DNA of 64,000 nucleotides, taken from contig CAJOJQ010000009.1 in assembly GCA_905234985.1 (NCBI GenBank), positions 1-64,000 on the forward strand, written 5' to 3'. Under the pieces are notes generated by a model. The model made no database searches. It saw nothing but the letters and a program-made list of their open reading frames with translations, and was not told where the DNA came from. A program made the position numbers and the translations under genes. Positions 41,047-49,931 of this stretch are shown in pieces. The stretch's first letter is position 1. Every line of letters starts with the position of its first letter. This stretch comes from an uncultured Christensenellaceae bacterium. GTDB taxonomy: Bacteria > Bacillota > Clostridia > Christensenellales > Aristaeellaceae.

Positions 41047-41076
41047 CCTGCCGCTTTTCCGTTCGGAAACGGCAGG
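41047..41076 (-). promoter_or_regulatory. leader hairpin next to the BspA ribosome binding site
   Basis: In the ~200-base leader, CCTGCCG-TTTCCG and CGGAAA-AG-CGGCAGG form a 13-pair stem with a small bulge and a 2-base loop. It ends about 25 bases before the start codon. It has no T-run and may affect translation or mRNA stability. The rest of the leader (41077-41220) shows nothing I recognise. Confidence 0.45.
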
Positions 41077-41220
41077 ACGCGCCACGGCTTAGCCCGTGCG
41101 CTCATCCTTCTATCCTGTTCCTTTTGAAACGATCTGACTGTATTCTTGACAATTGACGAACGCGAATTTTCCTCTTTGCATTTAAAACCAATTGTAAAAT
41201 AGTACATCTTTTCATAACAA

Positions 41221-41250
41221 ACTATATCATGGAATACAACGTTCTGTCAA
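41221..41250 (-). promoter_or_regulatory. promoter of the BspA-like gene
   Basis: Minus strand TTGACA (41250-41245) and TATAGT (41226-41221) with an 18-base spacer, about 200 bases before the start codon. Confidence 0.65.
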
Positions 41251-41300
41251 TCAATATACTAATTGATTGGGGGGTATCTCAATGAATCTTTGAGGATAAC

Positions 41301-41330
41301 AAAAGGGCGGAAGCGCAATTGTGGCTTCCG
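41301..41330 (-). terminator. terminator after tsaC/sua5
   Basis: The minus strand has CGGAAGC, a 9-base loop, GCTTCCG, then CCC and four T. It begins 12 bases beyond the stop codon at 41342. Confidence 0.65.
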
Positions 41331-41341
41331 TCTTCGCTTTC

Positions 41342-42358
41342 TTATACCTGTACCAGATCAAACGCCGCCGCGCGGGCCATGCGGTTCATCACCGCCAGGG
41401 CTTTTCCTTCGGCTTTCCAGCCCTGAGCCAGGATCAATTCGCAGCCCTTTTCGTCCATTTCCCTCAGGCGCTGGAACAGCAGGTGCGCCCCCTCCTCCGG
41501 GGTATCGCCAAGGTCAAACACCCGCCGGTCGCCATACAGCGGCATGGCGCTGGTATGGGTCAGGATGACGGCGTTTTCAGCTTCGTCATAGCGGGTGCAA
41601 ATGGCCCGGGCCACCGCCCGGTCGCCGCCGATATACACCGTCATTTTGGCCTTGGGCGCGTAATGCCGGTGGCGCATGCCGGGGGACGGGGCGGCCTCCC
41701 CTTCCTTTAGGGGGCGCATGACGCTTTCCGCCACCGTGCAGTCCCCCACGATGGCGGCGATGTCCTCCGCCGTCACCGCGCCGGGGCGCAGCACGCAGGG
41801 CACGGGACCCGTCAGATCAGCTACCGTGGATTCCACGCCCACCCGGCAGGGACCCCCGTCCAAAATCAGGGGGATGCGGCCCGTCATATCCTCGTATACG
41901 TGGCGGGCGGTGGTGGGGCTGGGCCTGCCGGAACGGTTGGCGGAGGGGGCCGCGATGGGCAGGCCGCACGCCTTGAGCAGCGCCAGCGCCACCGGATGAT
42001 TGGGGCAGCGCACCGCCACGGAGGGAAGGCCTGCCGTGGTCACGGCGGGGATTTTCTCCGTTTTTTTCAGCAGCATCGTAAGAGGTCCCGGCCAGAAAGC
42101 GTCCATCAGCTTTTCCGCCGCTTCCGTCACTTCGCAAAGTCCCTTTAACTGGCTTCTTTCCGCCACGTGCACGATCAGGGGATTGTCCGCCGGGCGTTCC
42201 TTGGCGGCGAAAATGGCGCGGACGGCGGCTTCATCCAGGGCGTTGGCCCCCAAGCCGTACACCGTTTCCGTGGGGAAGGCCACCACCTGGCCCTGCCGCA
42301 AAAGCTCCGACGCCTGGGCGAGGGTCTGCGCCTGGGCGGGTACGCATAAGGTATCCAT
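41342..42358 (-). CDS. L-threonylcarbamoyladenylate synthase (Sua5/YwlC type)
   Basis: The 338-residue enzyme makes threonylcarbamoyl-AMP from threonine, bicarbonate and ATP for the t6A37 modification of tRNA. The N-terminal YrdC domain (VVAFPTETVYGLGANALDEA, KERPADNPLIVHV, PSANRSGRPSPTTARHVYED) is followed by the Sua5-specific C-terminal domain (PSPGMRHRHYAPKAKMTVYI). The two-domain length identifies the Sua5/YwlC subtype rather than short TsaC. ATG with AAAGGAGC 9 bases upstream. Confidence 0.93.
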   Translation of the reverse strand: MDTLCVPAQAQTLAQASELLRQGQVVAFPTETVYGLGANALDEAAVRAIFAAKERPADNPLIVHVAERSQLKGLCEVTEAAEKLMDAFWPGPLTMLLKKTEKIPAVTTAGLPSVAVRCPNHPVALALLKACGLPIAAPSANRSGRPSPTTARHVYEDMTGRIPLILDGGPCRVGVESTVADLTGPVPCVLRPGAVTAEDIAAIVGDCTVAESVMRPLKEGEAAPSPGMRHRHYAPKAKMTVYIGGDRAVARAICTRYDEAENAVILTHTSAMPLYGDRRVFDLGDTPEEGAHLLFQRLREMDEKGCELILAQGWKAEGKALAVMNRMARAAAFDLVQV

Positions 42359-42458
42359 GGGAAAAAAGCTCCTTTTATATCCAGAAATTGTATATTCAAA
42401 CGCTGAATATTCACGCAGTCAGGATAGTTTTGCATGAATCTTCGGTTTGAACCGTTCA

Positions 42459-42487
42459 ATCATAGGCGCATCCCATGGATTTGTCAA
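42459..42487 (-). promoter_or_regulatory. promoter of the Sua5-type gene
   Basis: Minus strand TTGACA (42487-42482) and TATGAT (42464-42459) with a 17-base spacer. On the plus strand a TATAAT (42531-42536) may serve nadK, but no convincing -35 box precedes it. Confidence 0.65.
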
Positions 42488-42580
42488 GTATTTTCTTGCT
42501 TTTACTGTTTTTTCTCTGGTTCTTGCCTTGTATAATCTTGCTGAATATGGTAAGATGAATATGCAGAATGGAGGTATTCC

Positions 42581-43429
42581 ATGCGACCATCCTTCTATTT
42601 CTATGCAAATCCCTATCAGGCCCGGGGGGCGGAAGCCGCTTTGGCGCTGGCTGGGGCCGTTCGGCAGCGGGGCGGCGAAGTGTTCGCCGATCCGTGGCTG
42701 GCGGAGCGGGGCGTGGGAAACGCCTGTACTCTGGCTGATTTGCCGGATGATCTTCGGGCGCTGGTGGCCTTTGGCGGGGACGGCACCCTGCTGCACGCCG
42801 TGCAGGAGACCTTGGGCCGCGCTTTGCCGCTGCTGGGCGTGAATACCGGTACGGTGGGTTTTTTGATGAACGGCAGGGCGAACGACCCCGAGGGCACAGC
42901 GGAAAAACTGCTCTCCGGCGCGTACACCGTGCAACAATGTCCCCTGCTCCACATCCGGTATGAAGGGAAAGAATACTTTGCCCTGAACGACCTTTCTCTC
43001 ACCCGGGGCGAGCATCCCGGCGTGATGGAGGTGCAGGCCCTGGCGGACGGGGAAGAAGTGTTCATCGCCCACGGGGACGGGGCGGTGGTGTCCACCCCCT
43101 TGGGGGCCACGGCCTACGGGCTGTCAGCGGGGGGGCCGGTGATCCGGCCCGACGCGGCCTGCCTGTTGCTGGTGCCCCTGTGCGCAAGGGAATTGCTGCT
43201 TCGGCCCGTGATCCTGCCGCTGGGCACGGAAGTGACCCTGCTGGCCCACGGGCGGGACAGGCGGCGGCTGCAATTGGCCATCGACGGCCAGATTTTGCTG
43301 CCCGTCACCCAGGAAGCCCAGGTGCATATCGGGTTGGCGGAGAAACGGGTGCGGCTGATTCAATTTGAAACAAACTGCTTTTTCGATACGCTGCGGAAAA
43401 AGCAGGCGGTCTGGAACCAACAAGAATAA
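42581..43429 (+). CDS. nadK: NAD kinase
   Basis: The 282-residue enzyme phosphorylates NAD to NADP. It has the active-site GGDGT (residues 65-69), GVNTGTVGFLMNG, and the nucleotide-binding VVSTPLGATAYGLSAGGPVI region. Length matches bacterial NadK. ATG with GGAGG 7 bases upstream. nadK-argR-recN order is a Clostridia hallmark and suggests a common transcript. Confidence 0.94.
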   Translation: MRPSFYFYANPYQARGAEAALALAGAVRQRGGEVFADPWLAERGVGNACTLADLPDDLRALVAFGGDGTLLHAVQETLGRALPLLGVNTGTVGFLMNGRANDPEGTAEKLLSGAYTVQQCPLLHIRYEGKEYFALNDLSLTRGEHPGVMEVQALADGEEVFIAHGDGAVVSTPLGATAYGLSAGGPVIRPDAACLLLVPLCARELLLRPVILPLGTEVTLLAHGRDRRRLQLAIDGQILLPVTQEAQVHIGLAEKRVRLIQFETNCFFDTLRKKQAVWNQQE

Positions 43430-43445
43430 CAGGGGTGAATTTGCT

Positions 43446-43895
43446 ATGAAAAACGCGCGGCAAACGGCTATTCTGAGCATCATCGAGCAGTACGACGTGG
43501 AAACTCAGGAGGAATTGGCGGGACGGCTCAAGGATATGGGCATCGTGGTCACCCAGGCCACCGTATCCCGGGATATCAAGGAACTGCGGCTTCTCAAGGT
43601 GCTGTCCGGCTCCGGCGGCTATAAGTACGCCACGGCGGATAAGGCGGAACACGGCCTGAGCGAACGCTTTGTGCGCATGTTCCGGGATTCCGTGCTGTCC
43701 ATCAATTTCGCGGGCAATATCGTGGTAGTGAAAACCCTGGCGGGCAGCGCCAACGCCGCCGCCGAAGCCATTGATTCCATGCACCTGCCGGAAATTTTGG
43801 GCACCATGGCCGGGGACAATACCATCCTGGTGATCGTGCAGAATGAAGCCGAGGCCGCGCAGGCGGTGAAGCGCTTTCAAGATATGTTGAAATAA
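43446..43895 (+). CDS. argR: arginine repressor
   Basis: The 149-residue protein has an N-terminal winged helix (TQEELAGRLKDMGIVVTQAT, SRDIKELRLLK) and a C-terminal hexamerisation and arginine-binding domain (LPEILGTMAGDNTILVIV with the GDNT-type motif). It represses arginine synthesis and activates catabolism genes when arginine is bound. It lies 16 bases after nadK and 15 before recN. ATG with AGGGGTG upstream; an earlier in-frame start overlapping nadK was rejected. Confidence 0.94.
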   Translation: MKNARQTAILSIIEQYDVETQEELAGRLKDMGIVVTQATVSRDIKELRLLKVLSGSGGYKYATADKAEHGLSERFVRMFRDSVLSINFAGNIVVVKTLAGSANAAAEAIDSMHLPEILGTMAGDNTILVIVQNEAEAAQAVKRFQDMLK

Positions 43896-43910
43896 ACATA
43901 CGAGGTCAAC

Positions 43911-45575
43911 ATGCTTTTATCTTTAACGATCCGCAATATCGCGCTGATGGATGAAATGCAGGTGGATTTTTCCTCCGGCCTGCACGTGCTCACCGGCGAA
44001 ACCGGCGCGGGCAAATCCATTTTGGTGGACGCCGTGACCCTGCTGCTCGGGGGCCGGGCGCAAAAAGAACTGATCCGCCACGGGGAGGAAAAGGCCCGGG
44101 TGGAGGGCGTGTTCGATCTTTCCGACTGCCCGGCGGCCCTGAACCTGCTGAAGGAGCAAGAATTGGACGACGGCAACGAGCTGATTTTGAGCCGGGATAT
44201 CACCGTCCAGGGCCGTTCCTCCTGCCGGGTGAACGGCGCTTTGCTGCCCCTGTCCCAGTATCAGCAGTTCACCGCCCTGCTCATGGACATTCACGGCCAG
44301 CACGAGCATCAATCCCTCATGGATGAAAAACGGCATTTGGGCTTCCTGGACGCTTCCGGGGACGACGCCCACCGGGCTTTGCTAGACAAAACCCGCGCGG
44401 ATTTCGAGCAGTGGCATGAGTGTGCGAGAAATCTTGAAAAGATGAAAAAGCAAAGCGAATCGGCGGGCGAGCGGATGGAGCTGCTGCGCATCCGGCAAAA
44501 GGAATTAAAAAACGCCAAGCTGGTGCCCGGCGAGGAAGAAGAGCTTGCCAAGGAGCGCGACCGGTTCCGCTACGCGGAAAAGATCGAAAACGGCCTGCGG
44601 GAGGCTTATGATTCCGTATATAATGGAAGCGCCCCCGCCGTGGAGGCCATTCGTACAGCGGTCAGCGCCCTTTCCCCCATCGAGGGGCTGGACGAGTCCT
44701 ACGCTTCCCTGCGTTCCCGGCTGGATGAAATGTATTACGAGGCGGAGGACATTGGGCTGACCCTCCGGGACCTGCTTTCCTCCCTGGACAGCGACCCGGA
44801 TCGGGCCGAGGCCGTGCAGGCAAGGCTTGATTTGATCCGCCGATTGAGCCGGAAATACGGTGGGGTCACCACCGGGGAGATGGCGGAAAAACTCAAAGAA
44901 ATCGAAAGGGAGCTTTCAGGCTTTGAGAGCTTGGACGACGATTTGGACGCCCTGACCAAGCAAGAAAAGACGCTCCATGCCCGCTATGAAAAAACGGCGG
45001 CGGAGCTGACCGCCGCGCGAAAGATTCTGGCCCGGAAATTCGAGCAGGAAATGGAAATCCAACTGCGGGATTTGAACATGGCGGGCACCAAATTCCAAGT
45101 GTCCCTGCCCCCCTGCGCCCCCGGCCCCCTTGGCAGCGAGACCGCCGCTTTCCAAATCGCCCCCAACCGGGGCGAGGAAATGCAGCCCTTAAGCAAAATC
45201 GCCTCCGGCGGCGAGCTTTCCCGCCTGATGTTAGCCATCAAGTCCGTGGCCGCCAAGCGGGAGGGCGTGCCCAGCATGATCTTTGACGAGATCGACACAG
45301 GCATTTCCGGCCGGGCCGCCCAGGTGGTGGGTGAAAAAATGGCGGCTATCGCCAAGGAGCGCCAAGTACTGTGCGTGACCCATTTGCAGCAGATCGCCGC
45401 TTTAGCCGATCACCATTACCTGGTGGAAAAATCCTTCGACGGGGAACGCACCCGCACTCGCCTGACCCCCCTGACTGGGGAAGCCCGGGTGGCCGAAATC
45501 GCCCGGATGCTGGGCGGCGACCCGGACAGCGCAAGGAAACACGCGAGGGAAATGCTCAAGGGAAAAGAGAGTTAA
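43911..45575 (+). CDS. recN: DNA repair protein RecN
   Basis: The 554-residue SMC-like ATPase has Walker A GETGAGKSILVDAV near residue 30, two coiled-coil arms (~150-360), the signature-type SGGELSRLMLAIK, and Walker B MIFDEIDTGISG. It acts early in double-strand-break repair. GAGGTC 6 bases before the ATG. The last codons (KGKES) and stop lie inside the left arm of a heptamer element, whose centre carries the gene's terminator. Confidence 0.95.
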   Translation: MLLSLTIRNIALMDEMQVDFSSGLHVLTGETGAGKSILVDAVTLLLGGRAQKELIRHGEEKARVEGVFDLSDCPAALNLLKEQELDDGNELILSRDITVQGRSSCRVNGALLPLSQYQQFTALLMDIHGQHEHQSLMDEKRHLGFLDASGDDAHRALLDKTRADFEQWHECARNLEKMKKQSESAGERMELLRIRQKELKNAKLVPGEEEELAKERDRFRYAEKIENGLREAYDSVYNGSAPAVEAIRTAVSALSPIEGLDESYASLRSRLDEMYYEAEDIGLTLRDLLSSLDSDPDRAEAVQARLDLIRRLSRKYGGVTTGEMAEKLKEIERELSGFESLDDDLDALTKQEKTLHARYEKTAAELTAARKILARKFEQEMEIQLRDLNMAGTKFQVSLPPCAPGPLGSETAAFQIAPNRGEEMQPLSKIASGGELSRLMLAIKSVAAKREGVPSMIFDEIDTGISGRAAQVVGEKMAAIAKERQVLCVTHLQQIAALADHHYLVEKSFDGERTRTRLTPLTGEARVAEIARMLGGDPDSARKHAREMLKGKES

Positions 45576-45685
45576 GAGTTGAGAGTTGAGATAGAATAGC
45601 ACAAAATGCTCCCAGGGCAATCATTCCTGGGAGTTTTTTACTGAAACTATATAATTTCAACTCTCAACTCTTCACTCTCAACTCT
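45568..45685. repeat. heptamer inverted-repeat element (AGAGTTG type) enclosing a terminator
   Basis: The left arm (45568-45588) is three clear units AGAGTTA, AGAGTTG, AGAGTTG and overlaps the recN stop codon. The right arm (45658-45685) is CAACTCT, CAACTCT, TCACTCT, CAACTCT and ends 2 bases from the stop codon of the convergent TIGR04086 gene. The 69-base centre contains the recN terminator. Confidence 0.88.
45609..45639 (+). terminator. rho-independent terminator of nadK-argR-recN
   Basis: A perfect 8-base-pair stem (CTCCCAGG/CCTGGGAG) with a 9-base loop is followed by six T, 33 bases after the recN stop codon. Confidence 0.9.
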
Positions 45686-45687
45686 GA

Positions 45688-46092
45688 TTACTTCTTGCTC
45701 CGCAGGCTTCCCAGCAGCATCCCCGAAAGTCCGCCAGCGGCAACGCCCATAAACACGTCGATCAGGTAGCCCTGCCAGGAGATTTTCTGCTGGGTGAGCA
45801 GGGCGTAAACCAGCACGCCGACGCCCATATAAACCAAACCCAGTAACGCGCCGCGCCGGATGCCGTTCTCGTCCCCTCGGGGTACGATCACCTTGACGCC
45901 CAAGAACACCGCCGCCGCCTTGATCAGCTGGTTCACGATCCGGATCACGCCGTCGCTCATGTCCACAAAGCTGATAATCAGGGCGAACACGATCACCGCC
46001 GCCGCCGTCGCCAGCACCGATACTGCCAATCCCCGCCAAAATGCGGTGGACTTTCCCCCGCCGCGCCTGAATTTCCGAACTGCCTGCGTCAT
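45688..46092 (-). CDS. TIGR04086 family membrane protein
   Basis: The ~134-residue protein has four predicted membrane segments separated by short loops (FWRGLAVSVLATAAAVIVFA; LIKAAAVFLGVKVIVPRGDE; ALLGLVYMGVGVLVYALLTQ; DVFMGVAAGGLSGMLLGSL). The pattern fits the TIGR04086 family of Firmicutes, of unknown function. The ATG at 46092 has GGAGGGG 6 bases upstream. It lies between two heptamer elements. Confidence 0.75.
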   Translation of the reverse strand: MTQAVRKFRRGGGKSTAFWRGLAVSVLATAAAVIVFALIISFVDMSDGVIRIVNQLIKAAAVFLGVKVIVPRGDENGIRRGALLGLVYMGVGVLVYALLTQQKISWQGYLIDVFMGVAAGGLSGMLLGSLRSKK

Positions 46093-46194
46093 AGCCAACC
46101 CCTCCATCCGTTTTTTCTATGGGTATGCGAAGGGAGGCGGGTTCAGAACAGCTCAAAGCTGCTAAGTCTTCCAGTTTGAAGGAGGTTTTTTGTG

Positions 46195-46309
46195 GGAGTT
46201 GAGAGTGGAGAGTTGAGAGTAGAGATGATATAGTGTTTACCACAAGAGAATATAATCCTATTTGATGGACCATATAAATCTCAACTCTTCACTCTCAACT
46301 CTCAACTCT
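46195..46309. repeat. heptamer inverted-repeat element (AGAGTTG type)
   Basis: The left arm (46195-46222) is GGAGTTG, AGAGTGG, AGAGTTG, AGAGTAG. The right arm (46282-46309) is CAACTCT, TCACTCT, CAACTCT, CAACTCT. AGAT/ATCT extends the stem, as in the element at 25.4 kb; the centre is AT-rich. It lies between two minus-strand genes, 65 bases from the nearer stop codon. The remaining intergenic bases show nothing else. Confidence 0.86.
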
Positions 46310-46374
46310 TTCGCTGTCTTAAAGTGTTCTTTGAACGGATAGCCGAGCAATTGCACCATCCTTCCCTTGCGGGC

Positions 46375-46815
46375 CTATTTCTCTGCCCCCGCCCGTTGTT
46401 TCAGCGCTTTCAAAACTTCCTGCTGCTTGGGCATGCGCTCCCAGCGCTTATAGCGGGCCGCGTATTCCTTTTGAAACGCGGCGGCGGCCTCAGGGGCCAG
46501 GAAGGGGATCAGGGGGAGCGTGTGGCGTTCGATGGCACGCAGCATCCACTGGGCCGCCGTGGGCCAGCCGGTGGGATCACTGCGCAGCAGCAGGCTTACG
46601 ATTTTTTCCGCGTCCTCCGGGGTGGGCGAGGCGGCGCAAACGCTGTCCACCGCTTCCTTGACGCGCCCGTCAAAGCGGTCGTGGCAGGGATCGTCCTTGA
46701 GACAGCGGCCAAAGCCCAAAATGCCGTCCGTGGGCTTGCTCGTTCGGGCAAATTCCTCCAGCTCCTGGCGGTACGCCGTGAACGCCTGTTCCAGAGCGGC
46801 GATACAATCTTCCAT
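46375..46815 (-). CDS. conserved-looking protein of unknown function
   Basis: The 146-residue soluble protein (MEDCIAALEQAFTAYRQELE ... CLKDDPCHDRFDGRVKEAVD ... GWPTAAQWMLRAIERHTLPL) is mostly helical, with no membrane segment, signal peptide or motif that I can assign. Good ribosome binding site (GGAGGAAATG) and codon use like its neighbours support a real gene. It follows the mmsB terminator, so it is not part of the sugar transporter operon. Confidence 0.6.
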   Translation of the reverse strand: MEDCIAALEQAFTAYRQELEEFARTSKPTDGILGFGRCLKDDPCHDRFDGRVKEAVDSVCAASPTPEDAEKIVSLLLRSDPTGWPTAAQWMLRAIERHTLPLIPFLAPEAAAAFQKEYAARYKRWERMPKQQEVLKALKQRAGAEK

Positions 46816-46855
46816 GCGTTCATTTCCTCCTGTGGGGATTCTTTCAGTATTTTTG

Positions 46856-46895
46856 AAAAAAGCCTTCCCTGCCGGAAAAGGCGAAGGAAGGCTTT
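46856..46895 (-). terminator. rho-independent terminator of the sugar ABC operon
   Basis: The minus strand has a 10-base-pair stem (AAAGCCTTCC/GGAAGGCTTT) with a loop of about 17 bases, ending in a T-run. It is 14 bases after the mmsB stop codon. Confidence 0.85.
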
Positions 46896-46908
46896 GGGCT
46901 GAACGCGA

Positions 46909-48141
46909 TCACTTGCCGGTCTTGCGGCTGGAAACCACGTCGAAGATGACGGCCAGCAGCAGCACGCTGCCCTTGACCACGAACTGCCAGGAATCGGTGA
47001 AGCCCATGATGGACATGCCCATGTTCAGCACGCCCAGCAGCATAGCGCCGATGACCACGCCGCCCACGCTGCCGCTGCCGCCGTAAGCGGAAGCGCCGCC
47101 GATGAAGCAGGAGGCGATGGCGTCCATTTCAAAGGAGGTGCCCGTCTGGCCGGACACGCTGCCCACGCGGGCCAGGCACAGCAGGCCGCACAGGCCGGCC
47201 AGCAGGCCCATGTTGGCATAGGCCAGGAAATACACCTTGTTGGTGTTGATGCCGCTCAGGCGGGTGGCTTTTTCGTTGCCGCCCACGGCGTAGAAGTAGC
47301 GGCCAAAGGAGGTCTTGGAGGTGATGAAGTAGTAAATCAGGCAGATGGCCAGCACCCACACCAGCATCACGGAGATGCCCTTATACTGGGTCAGCTTGTA
47401 GCAGTACCACATGATCAGCGCGCTGACCACCACGGCCTTGCCGTAATCCGCGAAGGCGCTGTTCTGCTGATAGCCGTTCTTGCGCTTGTTGAGGCGGGAT
47501 TTGGCGGTCATGAACAGGATCAGGATCACCACGATGGCGCCGATGACCCAGGGACTCCAGATATGCGGATTGGCAATGGGGTTGGCCTTGGTGGATACCG
47601 CGTCCAGGCCGGGGATATTGATATAGGAAGTAAACAGGTTGGTGAAAGCGGCGTCCTTCACGGGCACGGTTTTGCTGTCCAGCACCAGACGGCCCATGCC
47701 GCGGAAAATGAACATACCGGCCAGGGTGGTGATGAAGGGCGGGATGCGTACAAAGCCGACCCAGTAGCCCTGCCACAGGCCCACGGCCAGGCCCGCCAGC
47801 AGGCAGACCAGCACGGTGAGGTAGGCGTTCCAGCCCATATTGGTACTCAGCACGGCGGCCAGGCCGCCCACCAGACACACCACGGAACCGACCGACAGGT
47901 CGATGTTGCCCCCGGTGAGGATGCACAGCAGCATGCCGCAGGCCAGTACCAGCACATAGCCGTTCTGCAGCATCAGGTTGCTCATGTTCTGGGCGTACAG
48001 CAGCTTGCCGCCCGTCAGGAAGTAAAACAGAATGAAGACGACGACCAGCGCGATGGTCATGGAGTTCTTGGTGGCGATTTTCTTGACCTTGCTCAAGATG
48101 CTTTCCTGCTGATTTTCAGCAGCGCTCGCTTTTACTGACAC
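46909..48141 (-). CDS. mmsB: multiple-monosaccharide ABC transporter permease
   Basis: The 410-residue permease belongs to the XylH/GguB/MmsB group: about ten membrane segments, GGNIDLSVGSVVCLVGGLAA, VRIPPFITTLAGMFIFRGMG, and CFIGGASAYGGSGSVGGVVI. It forms the channel for sugar import with MmsA and ChvE. The start codon is GTG, supported by AAGGAG 9 bases upstream. It is the third gene of chvE-mmsA-mmsB and is followed by a strong terminator. Confidence 0.93.
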   Translation of the reverse strand: MSVKASAAENQQESILSKVKKIATKNSMTIALVVVFILFYFLTGGKLLYAQNMSNLMLQNGYVLVLACGMLLCILTGGNIDLSVGSVVCLVGGLAAVLSTNMGWNAYLTVLVCLLAGLAVGLWQGYWVGFVRIPPFITTLAGMFIFRGMGRLVLDSKTVPVKDAAFTNLFTSYINIPGLDAVSTKANPIANPHIWSPWVIGAIVVILILFMTAKSRLNKRKNGYQQNSAFADYGKAVVVSALIMWYCYKLTQYKGISVMLVWVLAICLIYYFITSKTSFGRYFYAVGGNEKATRLSGINTNKVYFLAYANMGLLAGLCGLLCLARVGSVSGQTGTSFEMDAIASCFIGGASAYGGSGSVGGVVIGAMLLGVLNMGMSIMGFTDSWQFVVKGSVLLLAVIFDVVSSRKTGK

Positions 48142-48190
48142 AGGGAGTCACTCCTTCATTGAATTATCGTTGGTCCCGAAACGCGGGCGA

Positions 48191-49726
48191 TTACCGGCCG
48201 TCCCGAAGGATATAGCCCATGATGGCTTCCTGGGTGGCTTCCTTGGCGTCCAGCTCCGCCAGCAGGTTGCCCTCGTTCATCACATAAATGCGGTCGCACA
48301 TACCCAGCAGCTCCGGCATTTCCGAGGAGATCATGATGACGGATTTGCCCTGATCCACCATCTGATTGATCAGGCAGTAAATATCGTACTTCGCGCCCAC
48401 GTCGATACCGCGGGTCGGTTCGTCCAGGATCAGGATTTCAGGTTCGGTGAACATCCACTTGCCCAGCAGCGCCTTTTGCTGGTTGCCGCCCGACAGGTTG
48501 CCCACCTTCTGCTCGATGGTAGGCGTTTTAGTGCCCATTTCCTTCTTCATCTGCTCGGCGGATTGTTTTTCCTTTTCCCGGTCGATGATCCCGTGGCTGC
48601 TCACCTTGTCCAGCCGGGGCAGGGTGGTATTGAACCGGATGGATTCGTTGAGCAGCAGGCCGTTGGTTTTCCGGTCCTCCGTCACATAGGAAAGGCCCGC
48701 GCGGATGGCCGCTTCCGGGTTATTTAGGTGCGTTTCCTTGCCGTGAAGGAACAGCTGGCCGGTAATGTTCGTGCCGTAGCTTTTGCCGAAAATGGACATG
48801 GCCAGCTCGGTGCGCCCCGCGCCCTGCAGGCCGGAGAAGCCCACTACCTCGCCTTTGTGTACGTTGAAGGAGATGTGGTTATCCACGATCTTTTCGGGAT
48901 ACAGGGGATGATGCACCGTCCAGTCCCTGACCTCCAGGCTCACTTCGGGCTGCACCTTATGCTCCCGCTCCGGATAGCGGTCCTCCATGGGGCGGCCCAC
49001 CATGCCCTTGATGATGCGGTCCTCGCTGAACTCATCCACGCCCTTGACCAGGGTTTCGATGGTGGCGCCGTCGCGGATGATGGTGGCCTTATCGGCGCAG
49101 TAGATGATTTCGTTTAATTTATGCGTAATGATAATGGAGGTAAGGCCCTGTTTTTTGAACTCCATTAGCAGATCCAGCAGCATCTTGGCGTCCTCATCGT
49201 TCAGGGAGGACGTAGGTTCATCCAGGATCAGCAGCTTCACGTTCTTGGAGAACGCCTTGGCGATTTCCACCAGCTGCTGCTTGCCGGTGCCGATATCTTT
49301 GATCAGTGAGTGGGGGGACTCCTGCAGACCCACCTGCTTCATGTGCTTGTCCGCTTCGGCGTAGGTCTTGTTCCAGTCGATGACGCCCGCTTTGTTCTTA
49401 AACTCGTTGCCAAGGAACATGTTTTCCCCGATGGACAGCAGAGGGATCAGCGCCAATTCCTGGTGGATGATGACGATGTTCTGTTCCTCCGATTCCTTCA
49501 GGGTTTTAAACTGGCACAGCTTCCCATTATAATAGATTTCCCCGGTATAGGTGCCATAGGGATAAATACCGGAGAGAACATTCATCAGCGTTGATTTGCC
49601 CGCCCCGTTTTCACCGATCAGGGCGTGGATCTCCCCTCTTTCCACCACCAGGTTCACATTGTCCAGCGCTTTCACGCCCGGAAATTCCTTGGTGATGTTT
49701 CTCATTTCCAGGATCACGTCAGCCAA
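48191..49726 (-). CDS. mmsA: multiple-monosaccharide ABC transporter ATPase (two NBDs)
   Basis: The 511-residue protein carries two ATP-binding cassettes: first with [14 protein letters not shown] and [13 protein letters not shown]; second with [17 protein letters not shown] (degenerate Walker A, usual in this family), [15 protein letters not shown] and [13 protein letters not shown]. It matches GguA/XylG-type ATPases. The start is TTG at 49726 (LADVILEM), with GGAGG 8 bases upstream. The frame stays open another ~90 codons upstream, but that is the inverted-repeat element and is not coding. Confidence 0.93.
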   Translation of the reverse strand: MADVILEMRNITKEFPGVKALDNVNLVVERGEIHALIGENGAGKSTLMNVLSGIYPYGTYTGEIYYNGKLCQFKTLKESEEQNIVIIHQELALIPLLSIGENMFLGNEFKNKAGVIDWNKTYAEADKHMKQVGLQESPHSLIKDIGTGKQQLVEIAKAFSKNVKLLILDEPTSSLNDEDAKMLLDLLMEFKKQGLTSIIITHKLNEIIYCADKATIIRDGATIETLVKGVDEFSEDRIIKGMVGRPMEDRYPEREHKVQPEVSLEVRDWTVHHPLYPEKIVDNHISFNVHKGEVVGFSGLQGAGRTELAMSIFGKSYGTNITGQLFLHGKETHLNNPEAAIRAGLSYVTEDRKTNGLLLNESIRFNTTLPRLDKVSSHGIIDREKEKQSAEQMKKEMGTKTPTIEQKVGNLSGGNQQKALLGKWMFTEPEILILDEPTRGIDVGAKYDIYCLINQMVDQGKSVIMISSEMPELLGMCDRIYVMNEGNLLAELDAKEATQEAIMGYILRDGR

Positions 49727-49762
49727 GCGCGATTCCTCCTTTTCCCCGGTCAGTAAGAATTC

Positions 49763-49923
49763 ATACTGAATGACAGCTAAAGCATGTGCATAGGCGGAGC
49801 AGATTTTTCGTTCTGGCAAAGCGGAGCGAGGGAGGCGTAGCAGCGCTACGTTGACCGGAGCGACGCACAGCCAGAACGGAAAAGACGCCCGCAAATGCGC
49901 ATGGTTTAGATGGAATTCAGTAT
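49763..49923. mobile_element. 161-base imperfect palindrome, MITE-like, inside the sugar operon
   Basis: The outer ends are identical 9-mers in inverted order (ATACTGAAT ... ATTCAGTAT). The inverted similarity extends ~53 bases inward with about three quarters identity, ending in GTTCTGGC/GCCAGAAC. The centre contains a hairpin CGTAGC-AGC-GCTACG (49836-49850) and GGAGCGA-type repeats. It has no coding capacity. It separates chvE from mmsA. It could be a miniature inverted-repeat transposable element or a structured operon spacer; no clear target duplication is visible. Confidence 0.6.
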
Positions 49924-49931
49924 CAACACAA

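Noticed and set aside
22332..46309. Heptamer arrays as CRISPR arrays
   Set aside because: Repeats are 7 bases in direct tandem, without unique spacers, and no cas genes are present.
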